From the NCBI RefSeq assembly GCF_020829665.1, contig NZ_JAIVFT010000011.1, positions 124,001 through 188,000 of the forward strand: a stretch of DNA of 64,000 bases. The letters are read 5' to 3'. A program made the translations under genes and the position numbers. This document shows positions 15,983 through 22,778 of the stretch, piece by piece (positions within the stretch are counted from its first letter, which is position 1; the number at the start of each line of letters is the position of its first letter). The notes beneath the pieces are model-generated. The model saw nothing but the letters and a program-made list of their open reading frames with translations. It was not told the origin of the DNA and searched no databases. The DNA comes from Nostoc sp. CHAB 5824. GTDB taxonomy: Bacteria; Cyanobacteriota; Cyanobacteriia; Cyanobacteriales; Nostocaceae.

Positions 15983-16237
15983 GTGAAGGCTGCAATCAGA
16001 CTAGCTAATGAAAGTGATGCCTTAAAAATGCTGGCAATTTATCCACCAATTATGCGGTAAACTTCAATTTCCTTCAAGATAGAGCCTCCCAGCGAAACGG
16101 AATTTCAGCAGCTTATCCAGAATTATCAACAGCAGATGCCTTGGCTAGCGTGTGAAATTAACGGTGAGCTTCTAGGTTGTGCCTATGCTACTCCCTGCCG
16201 GACTCGTGCCGCTTACCAATATTTATATATAATATAA
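15983..16237 (+). pseudogene. Broken GNAT acetyltransferase (phosphinothricin/MAT-like)
   Basis: Reading from GTG at 15983, the frame gives AAIRLANESDALKMLAIYPP, then a TAA at 16058, and continues in the same frame as TSISFKIEPPSETEFQQ and MPWLACEINGELLGCAYATP before ending at 16237. Both halves match the N-terminal part of the phosphinothricin-type N-acetyltransferase family, where the stop replaces a residue in the R-x-TSISFE stretch. The C-terminal acetyl-CoA-binding half is absent. So there are two lesions, a nonsense codon and a 3' truncation. Confidence 0.75.
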
Positions 16238-16491
16238 TCACAAAAAAAATTATTCTTTTACCTTTTACCTTTAATTATGTCCACTTACTGAGCTATGAAT
16301 TGCTTACATTACTTTTCATAACAGTTTTATCAACTCCCGCTAAATATCTAGCTGCTATGTCATAATGAAAAGTGAGAATTAATTCGGCGACCGCGTTTGT
16401 TTTTATTATTGACAGGCTTTTTCCTTTTGGTATTCACAGACTTTTCTCCGAAATCTAAAACTCTACACATCTATGATTTGGGAGACAATTT

Positions 16492-16788
16492 ATGTCAGTT
16501 TATGTAGGCAATCTTTCTTACGAAGTTACAGAAGAAGGTTTGAATTCTGTGTTTGCAGAATATGGTTCTGTAAAGCGGGTTCAGCTACCTACCGACCGTG
16601 AGACAGGTCGTATGCGCGGCTTTGGTTTTGTGGAAATGGGCACAGATGCTGAAGAAACAGCTGCCATTGATGCTCTTGATGGTGCTGAGTGGATGGGACG
16701 TGACCTCAAAGTGAACAAGGCTAAACCCAGAGAAGACAGAGGTTCCTTTGGTGGAAATCGGGGAAACAATAGCTTCGGTAATCGTTAG
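16492..16788 (+). CDS. rbp: RNA-binding protein, single RRM with glycine-rich tail
   Basis: 98 residues. RNP2 is VYVGNLSY and RNP1 is RGFGFVEM; the tail is short and Gly/Asn/Arg-rich (GSFGGNRGNNSFGNR). This is the cyanobacterial RbpA/RbpF-type protein, usually cold-induced and possibly involved in mRNA binding or localisation. GGGAGAC stands upstream of the ATG, and a clear intrinsic terminator follows. Which paralog it is cannot be told from the sequence alone. Confidence 0.93.
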   Translation: MSVYVGNLSYEVTEEGLNSVFAEYGSVKRVQLPTDRETGRMRGFGFVEMGTDAEETAAIDALDGAEWMGRDLKVNKAKPREDRGSFGGNRGNNSFGNR

Positions 16789-16841
16789 TAAGATTCAAAG
16801 ATATAGCTTTTGAAGCTAATCTATAAATTGAATTTAGTTGT

Positions 16842-16870
16842 GGCTCAGGCAGGAATGCTTGAGCCTTTTT
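16842..16870 (+). terminator. Intrinsic terminator of the RRM gene
   Basis: GGCTCAGGC (16842-16850) pairs with GCTTGAGCC (16857-16865) over 9 bp with one G-U pair and a 6-base loop, followed by TTTTT. Confidence 0.8.
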
Positions 16871-16899
16871 GCTGCAAAACTTGCTTAATAAACAAAAAA

Positions 16900-18267
16900 T
16901 TAGGCGATCGCCACTTCACGAGTAGCAATTTTGCTAAACTGATTTACCGGACGAGGTAAACCAAGATTTTCGCGCAGGGTTCGTGCTTCATACTCTGTAC
17001 GGAACAGACCGCGGCGTTGCAATTCAGGAATTACCAAATCTACAAACTCATCCAATCCTCCGGGCAACCAAGGCGGCATGATGTTAAATCCATCTGCCCC
17101 GCCATTGATAAACCAATCTTCTAATTGATCGGCAATCTGTTCTGGTGTGCCCAAAATTTGACGATGCCCACGCGCTCCAGCTATCCATAAATACAGTTGT
17201 CGAATCGTTAAATTCTCTCTACGAGCCAGGTCAGTCAAAAGTTGCTGACGGCTTTTACCACCGTTAGTCTCTGGTAAATCCGGCAACGGCCCGTCCAACG
17301 GATAGCCGGACAGGTCAAATCCACCGATCATCGAGCCAAGCAAATTTAAGCCGACTACCGGATCGATCAACTCCTGAATCTGATCGAATTTATCCTTAGC
17401 TTCTTGCTCAGTTTTGCCAATGACTGGGAATACACCAGGCATAATCTTGAGATGGTCAGGTGAGCGCCCGTATTGAGCCAGTCTCCCCTTCACATCTGTA
17501 TAAAACGCCTGAGCTTCTGCCAGAGTCTGCTGGGCAGTGAAAATTACCTCCGCAGTTTGTGCAGCAAGATCCTTACCATCCTGGGAAGATCCAGCTTGAA
17601 TGATGACTGGATAACCCTGGATGGGACGCGCCACATTTAGCGGGCCGCGCACTGAAAAATGCTCGCCTTTGTGGTTGGGAACGTGCAGTTTATTTGGATC
17701 GAAGTAAATACCCGACTCTTTATCATGTAAAAAAGCATCATCCTCCCAACTATCCCAGAGCTTGGTGACAACATCCACAAACTCTTTGGCACGCTCATAA
17801 CGTAGTGTATGCTCCATGTGCTTTTCCTGATTGAAGTTCAGCGCTTCAGCTTCAGTGGCAGAAGTCACAAGATTCCAACCGGCACGACCGCCACTGAGAT
17901 AATCCAGTGATGCAAACTTGCGGGCGAGGTGATAAGGCTCGTTGTATGTAGTCGATACTGTCGCCGTCAAACCAATGTTTTCTGTCACTACAGACAGAGC
18001 CGACAATAAGGTAAGAGGTTCAAAGTGGACGAGTTTACCATTGCGGCTCAAAACGTCGGCTCCTTGATTGCGGTCTCGCACAGCCACGCCATCGGCAAAG
18101 AAGATCATGTCAAATTTGCCCCGTTCTGCTGTCTGTGCCAGCCTTTTATAATGTTGAAAGTTCAAACCGCCATCAGCTGGCGCTTCCGGGTGTCGCCATG
18201 ACGCAACATGATGGCCACTGCTTGGCAAGAATGCACCTAGTCTAAGTTGAGGTTTTTTCGTACTCAT
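16900..18267 (-). CDS. FMN-dependent monooxygenase of the NtaA/SnaA/DszA/SoxA group
   Basis: 455 residues from the ATG at 18267 (MSTKKPQLRLGAFLPSSGHH). The family uses FMNH2 from a partner reductase and oxygen to cleave C-S or C-N bonds in organosulfur or chelator compounds. Motifs include FFADGVAVRDRN, SGGRAGWNLVTSATEAEALNF and VIIQAGSSQDGKDLAAQ. The frame is open to 18480, but that would overlap ssuD; the ATG at 18267 leaves 37 bp after ssuD. Position after ssuA and ssuD supports a role in sulfur scavenging from organic compounds. Confidence 0.86.
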   Translation of the reverse strand: MSTKKPQLRLGAFLPSSGHHVASWRHPEAPADGGLNFQHYKRLAQTAERGKFDMIFFADGVAVRDRNQGADVLSRNGKLVHFEPLTLLSALSVVTENIGLTATVSTTYNEPYHLARKFASLDYLSGGRAGWNLVTSATEAEALNFNQEKHMEHTLRYERAKEFVDVVTKLWDSWEDDAFLHDKESGIYFDPNKLHVPNHKGEHFSVRGPLNVARPIQGYPVIIQAGSSQDGKDLAAQTAEVIFTAQQTLAEAQAFYTDVKGRLAQYGRSPDHLKIMPGVFPVIGKTEQEAKDKFDQIQELIDPVVGLNLLGSMIGGFDLSGYPLDGPLPDLPETNGGKSRQQLLTDLARRENLTIRQLYLWIAGARGHRQILGTPEQIADQLEDWFINGGADGFNIMPPWLPGGLDEFVDLVIPELQRRGLFRTEYEARTLRENLGLPRPVNQFSKIATREVAIA

Positions 18268-18304
18268 GCTTTTTTGAATTTTGAATGTGTGAATTTTGGA
18301 TTGC

Positions 18305-19441
18305 TTATACAGGCTGTGGTCTGAGTAAATCTGTTTTGGTAACAAATTCACTGAATGTACTTGCAACCTGCTGCGGTAATGCGATGCCTGGTGTTTGCAC
18401 TGGTAAGCGAGGAAACAGCAATTCCGCGACTCGATAGGCTTCTTCAAGATGGGGATACCCTGAGAAAACGAAGGTATCAATTCCTAAATCGGTATATTCC
18501 AGCATTCGTGCTGCAACTGTCTCTGCATCTCCGACTAAGGCAGTCCCAGCACCTCCACGCACTAAGCCAACACCTGCCCATAAGTTGGGGCTAATTTCTA
18601 AGTTTTGGCGATTACCCTTATGTAGTTGGGCCATGCGGCGTTGTCCTTCTGATTCAGATTGAGCAAACCGCCGATGTGCAGCAGCTATGGTTTCATCATC
18701 CACATACTGAATCAGTTCATTAGCTGCATCCCAAGCTTTTTGCGTAGTTTCACGCACGATAACGTGCATCCGAATCCCAAAGCGGACTGTTCTACCTTGT
18801 TCTGCTGCTAATCGGCGTACCTTTGCAATCTTTTGAGCAACTTGATCTGGTGGTTCACCCCAAGTTAAATACACATCAATATGTTTGGCAGCAACTTGGA
18901 GCGCAGCATCTGAAGAACCACCAAAATATAAGGTGGGGTAAGGCTTTTGTACGGGAGAAAATTGCAGTTTTGCGCCTTGAACTTTCAGATGACGACCACT
19001 ATAGGTTACTTCTTCACCTTGCATGAGCGATCGCCAAATTGTCAAAAACTCATCTGTGAGTTCATAACGCTGATCGTGATCTAAGAAAATTCCATCTTTA
19101 GCAAGTTCTTTTGTGTCGCCACCAGTGACAACATTTAGAATAATTCGACCGTTAGAAATCTGGTCAAAAGTAGCAGCCATTCTAACAGCTAAAGAAGGCG
19201 ACATAATTGCTGGACGAAAGGCTATAAGAAACCTCAAGCGTTCCGTAACTGAAATTAACGAAGTAGCTACAATCCAGGTATCCTGTTTTTGTCCAGTACC
19301 AATTAACATCCCACCATAGCCCAATTTATCGACAGCTTGAGCTATTTGCTGCATATAGGGATAAGTGGCTGGCCGCCTACCAATTGTAGTACCTAAATAA
19401 CGCTCGTCTCCCTGTGTAGGTAAATACCAAAAAACTTCCAT
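18305..19441 (-). CDS. ssuD: Alkanesulfonate monooxygenase, FMNH2-dependent
   Basis: 378 residues of the luciferase-like fold. MEVFWYLPTQGDERYLG at the N-terminus, GYGGMLIGTGQKQDTWIVAT, RFLIAFRPAIMSPSLAVRMA and SNGRIILNVVTGGD are hallmark SsuD segments. It releases sulfite from alkanesulfonates in the cytoplasm, using FMNH2 from SsuE. It follows the SsuA-like gene by 17 bp and precedes the NtaA-type monooxygenase by 37 bp, so the three form an operon. No FMN reductase is in the window. Confidence 0.93.
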   Translation of the reverse strand: MEVFWYLPTQGDERYLGTTIGRRPATYPYMQQIAQAVDKLGYGGMLIGTGQKQDTWIVATSLISVTERLRFLIAFRPAIMSPSLAVRMAATFDQISNGRIILNVVTGGDTKELAKDGIFLDHDQRYELTDEFLTIWRSLMQGEEVTYSGRHLKVQGAKLQFSPVQKPYPTLYFGGSSDAALQVAAKHIDVYLTWGEPPDQVAQKIAKVRRLAAEQGRTVRFGIRMHVIVRETTQKAWDAANELIQYVDDETIAAAHRRFAQSESEGQRRMAQLHKGNRQNLEISPNLWAGVGLVRGGAGTALVGDAETVAARMLEYTDLGIDTFVFSGYPHLEEAYRVAELLFPRLPVQTPGIALPQQVASTFSEFVTKTDLLRPQPV

Positions 19442-19458
19442 GTTCCTATCTCCTGGCG

Positions 19459-20505
19459 CTATTTCTGAGTGATAGTTTCCGGCGTAATAGCTGCATATTG
19501 TTCGCTAGTCAGCATCGCTTCCTTGATATTAATTGCTTTAGGAATAACTTTTTCTTTGGCAAACAAATTAGCTATCTTCTGTTGATTTTCCATAATTTCT
19601 GGCGTAATTGGTCTTAAACCATAAGTTCGCCTTTCAACCATTGTTGTTAGAATATCTTCATCAATTTTGAGGTGAGGAATAGTAAGTTTTACAACTTTTG
19701 CTCGGTTTTTCTCACTCCATTGACCTGTGTTATCTATCTCTTCAAGAACTAATCGCACTAATTTCGGATTTTCTGTGGCAAACTTTCGTGCCGCCATGTA
19801 ATATCCGCCCTGAGTAGAAATGCCACTAGCATCTCTCAAAACACGAGCATTTGCCTTTTTTTGTGCCACTGCTAAATAAGGGTCCCAAGTTACCCAGGCA
19901 TCAATTTTTCCTTGAATAAAAGCATCACGGGCTTCTGAAGGTGGGAGACTGATGGCTTGAACATCACTATATTTCAAACCAACCTCTTCCAAAGCTTTTA
20001 TTAATAAGTAATGGGAAGCAGAACCCTTTTGAAAAACTACTTTTTTACCTTTGAGATCGGCTAAGGTGCGAATTGGTGAATTATTTTGGACTATAATCCC
20101 ACTTCCCTTACCAGTGCTGGGTTTGTTACTTGCAACATAAACTAAAGATGTCCCAGCCGCTTGGGCAAATATCGGGGGAGTTTCACCTACAGAACCAATA
20201 TCAACTCTACCTACATTCATTGCTTCCATCAGTTGTGGCCCTGCGGCAAATTGCGCCCATTCGACGGAAACACCTAAAGGCTGTAAACGTTTTTCTATCA
20301 ATCCTTTAAGTCTGAAAATATCCCCAGAACTTTGATATCCCATTCGGACAACTTTGGTTTTCAACTCAGTAGTTTGATTTTCTGAGTTTGCGGTTTGGAC
20401 TGAGCAACTAATTAAGGTTGTTGAGATTGTTAATAATCCAGGTAATAGAAATAGTGAAAAACGTTGGAAAATGTTAACTCGTGGCTGTTTGAAGACGGTA
20501 ATCAT
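19459..20505 (-). CDS. ssuA: Sulfonate ABC transporter substrate-binding lipoprotein (SsuA-like)
   Basis: 348 residues with a lipoprotein signal: basic start, hydrophobic stretch (about residues 16-33) and lipobox TLISC with Cys34. The mature part is an SsuA/TauA/NrtA-type periplasmic binding protein (VVRMGYQSSGDIFRLKGLIE, IDAWVTWDPYLAVAQK). It should capture aliphatic sulfonates outside the inner membrane. It heads the operon with ssuD and the NtaA-type gene. The matching permease and ATPase are not adjacent. Confidence 0.88.
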   Translation of the reverse strand: MITVFKQPRVNIFQRFSLFLLPGLLTISTTLISCSVQTANSENQTTELKTKVVRMGYQSSGDIFRLKGLIEKRLQPLGVSVEWAQFAAGPQLMEAMNVGRVDIGSVGETPPIFAQAAGTSLVYVASNKPSTGKGSGIIVQNNSPIRTLADLKGKKVVFQKGSASHYLLIKALEEVGLKYSDVQAISLPPSEARDAFIQGKIDAWVTWDPYLAVAQKKANARVLRDASGISTQGGYYMAARKFATENPKLVRLVLEEIDNTGQWSEKNRAKVVKLTIPHLKIDEDILTTMVERRTYGLRPITPEIMENQQKIANLFAKEKVIPKAINIKEAMLTSEQYAAITPETITQK

Positions 20506-20625
20506 AAACGTGATACGTTATTTTTATTTGCTTTTGATTGACTATTTGACTAATATGTGCGTATATTCAGTCATGGGAGCGTACAGTTGTATGCCCCTAC
20601 AGCGTATTGCTCCTAATCCAAAGAT

Positions 20626-21381
20626 TTAAACTTTTTGAAACTGAAGGTTCTTTTGGAAAAGTTCTTGAACGTTTTTCCAAGCATCAGCAGCAGCTTCGGG
20701 ATTGTAACTAGCGCGATGGTTGCAGAAAAAGCCGTGTTCTGCACCAGGATAGCGGAAGACAGCATGAGGAATGTGATGTTTCTTCAGTTCCGCCTCAATC
20801 TGCTCTGTTTGCTCCAAGGGGATTCCTTTATCTTCAAGACCAAAGAATGCGTAAATTGGGCCTTTAATATCAGCAGTACGGGTGATCGTTGGTTCTCCAC
20901 CGCCGGGAGTTGAGTTAGGAATACCGCCACCATAGAAGGAAGCTGTAACTTTAATATCTGGTAATGTGGCTGCTAGGTAAACGACGTGACCACCAAAGCA
21001 GAAACCAATAGAGCCGATTGCATCTCCTTGCACATTTGGTAGAGTTCTTAGATAGGCGATCGCAGCCTTAATATCACTCAATATTTCATCGGCTGTAGTC
21101 TGCTCCTTATACCCTCTTCCTTGCTGGACATCTTCAGGAGTATATCCACCCTCGAAACCGGGAGCGGTGCGTTGAAATAAAGTCGGAGCGATCGCCACAT
21201 AACCCTCTTTGGCAAATTTCTCAGCAACTTCCCGAATGTGAATATTGACGCCAAAGATTTCCTGAATCACGATAACAGCTGGGAATGTTCCCTTTTTTGC
21301 TGGTTCCGCTAAGTAAGCATCAATTTGCAAATCACCGTTAGGGACTTTAACTTGAGCGGTGCGAATTTCTGTGTTTGTCAT
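20626..21381 (-). CDS. Dienelactone hydrolase family protein
   Basis: 251 residues from the ATG at 21381 (MTNTEIRTAQVKVPNGDLQI). The alpha/beta hydrolase nucleophile elbow is IGFCFGGHVV, with Cys as nucleophile as in carboxymethylenebutenolidase; AEHGFFCNHRASYN carries the His, and the Asp is in FGLEDKGIPL. The open frame reaches 21441, but the first 20 residues are not family-like. It hydrolyses dienelactones or related esters; the physiological substrate in cyanobacteria is unclear. Stands alone. Confidence 0.87.
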   Translation of the reverse strand: MTNTEIRTAQVKVPNGDLQIDAYLAEPAKKGTFPAVIVIQEIFGVNIHIREVAEKFAKEGYVAIAPTLFQRTAPGFEGGYTPEDVQQGRGYKEQTTADEILSDIKAAIAYLRTLPNVQGDAIGSIGFCFGGHVVYLAATLPDIKVTASFYGGGIPNSTPGGGEPTITRTADIKGPIYAFFGLEDKGIPLEQTEQIEAELKKHHIPHAVFRYPGAEHGFFCNHRASYNPEAAADAWKNVQELFQKNLQFQKV

Positions 21382-21532
21382 CTTAGGGATTAGCCTGTAA
21401 TTGCTTTGAGGACGAAATGTTTTATGGTAAGTTTTGTACAATAATACTTAAACTTTACCGATTTACCGTAGTTTTTAGAGTAGTATTTCACAAACAATGT
21501 GCAAAGGCAAGTCCTTTGATTTAGAGATGTAG

Positions 21533-21946
21533 ATGAATATAAGACCATATCAAGAATCTGATGCTGAATCAGTCAGCGCTCTGTGGGATGAGGTGTTTCC
21601 TAATAACCCATTGCACAGCAGCCCAAAATTGGTCATCAGTCAGAAGTTTGCTGTACAGCCTGAGTTGTTTTTTGTTACGGAGATTAATTCTGTAATTATA
21701 GGCACTATAATGGCAGGCTATGACGGGCATCGGGGTTGGCTATACACAGTTGCAGTCAGTCCTCACTATCAACGGCAGGGTATTGGTAGCAAGCTAGTGC
21801 GACACGCAGAGAAGGTATTGATAGCGATGGGATGCCTCAAAATCAATCTCCAAGTTCGTGTCTCCAACGCAGAAGTAGTTGAGTTTTATAGAAAACTTGG
21901 CTATCTCGTCGAAGAACGCATCAGTATGGGAAAGCTTGTCGCATAG
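21533..21946 (+). CDS. GNAT N-acetyltransferase
   Basis: 137 residues with the full GNAT core: an N-terminal IRPYQESDAESVSALW, acetyl-CoA-binding motif A VAVSPHYQRQGIGSKLVRHA (about residues 74-93) and C-terminal VSNAEVVEFYRKLGY. The length and tail recall the YpeA/RimI-like group. Substrate unknown. It is followed 46 bp later by a VOC gene on the same strand. Confidence 0.82.
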   Translation: MNIRPYQESDAESVSALWDEVFPNNPLHSSPKLVISQKFAVQPELFFVTEINSVIIGTIMAGYDGHRGWLYTVAVSPHYQRQGIGSKLVRHAEKVLIAMGCLKINLQVRVSNAEVVEFYRKLGYLVEERISMGKLVA

Positions 21947-21992
21947 GTGATTGTAGAGTTGCCGAATTTAACCCAAACTAGGAGAAAAATTT

Positions 21993-22418
21993 ATGAAGCT
22001 TGATGCAGTTCATCATATTCAGGTAACTTATCCTCTTGAGGTGGAGGATGCAATGCTGTTTTTCTACAGTAAAGTTTTGGGGTTGACTGAAATTCCCAGA
22101 CCTGAGGTAATCAAAAACGATTCAGGAGCGTGGTACAAGTTGGGAGATATTGAGCTGCACATTAGTACAGAGAAAAACACCAATAACCAAGCATCTAGAC
22201 GACATTATTGTTTTCAAGTCGATAACTTGAACGCCTTTGAGGAACACCTAAAAGGACATGGGGTAGAAATTATTCCCGATCAACGACCATTACCAGGATG
22301 CGTGCGGTTTTTCCTCCGCGATCCTGGTGGGAATCGAATAGAAATTGCAGAGTTCGTCAATAGTACTTTTCTACAGCTACAAACAGAGGAGTTGCTATTA
22401 GACATCTCCAGAAATTAA
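21993..22418 (+). CDS. Glyoxalase/bleomycin-resistance (VOC) family protein
   Basis: 141 residues, one VOC unit pair. LDAVHHIQVTYPLEVEDAML carries the first His ligand, and FFLRDPGGNRIEIAEF the closing Glu. AGGAGAAAAATTT before the ATG is a good ribosome site. Probably cotranscribed with the GNAT gene and ended by the terminator at 22443. Substrate unknown. Confidence 0.82.
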   Translation: MKLDAVHHIQVTYPLEVEDAMLFFYSKVLGLTEIPRPEVIKNDSGAWYKLGDIELHISTEKNTNNQASRRHYCFQVDNLNAFEEHLKGHGVEIIPDQRPLPGCVRFFLRDPGGNRIEIAEFVNSTFLQLQTEELLLDISRN

Positions 22419-22442
22419 ATATGCGTTATCCAGAACCCTTGT

Positions 22443-22473
22443 AGAGACGTAGCAGTACTACGTCTCTTTTTTA
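22443..22473 (+). terminator. Strong intrinsic terminator, member of a dispersed repeat family
   Basis: AGAGACGTAG (22443-22452) and CTACGTCTCT (22458-22467) are perfect complements with a 5-base loop, followed by a run of T. The same GTAGAGACG...CGTCTCT frame recurs as a palindrome at 60684-60707. Confidence 0.8.
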
Positions 22474-22778
22474 GAGATATCTATTGACACCAATGCACAA
22501 CCGTGTGTCATCCATACAGAGGATAGCCGTTCAAATAGATGAAAAAGGAAATAAACTTGCCGTCATTTAAACCTTCACTTTAAGCTTTGTATCAAAATAG
22601 CTAATTTTGGTCTGTTCCTAAAAATTTGTCTAAAATATTATTAGATAATAAGAACATCTAAACAACAGATGAAATTTGCATTCAACTAATTCTTTTTTTG
22701 AAATATATAGAATCTTTACGTAAATACTAAACAAACAGTATTTTTTCTAAATTTTATTAACTATTTATAAAAATTTAT
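22474..22778. other. AT-rich leader of the TIR-WD40 gene
   Basis: About 300 bp, very AT-rich from 22600 onward, with no ribosome site before the ATG at 22779. No gene seen. It should contain the promoter of the TIR-WD40 gene. Confidence 0.45.

Noticed and set aside
16177..16365. 62-codon open frame after the GNAT remnant
   Set aside because: It starts inside the GNAT remnant in another frame and runs into AT-rich intergenic DNA; hydrophobic composition only reflects T-richness.
18268..18480. 71-residue N-terminal extension of the NtaA/SnaA-type monooxygenase
   Set aside because: It overlaps ssuD, is not family-like, and an ATG at 18267 fits the family start.
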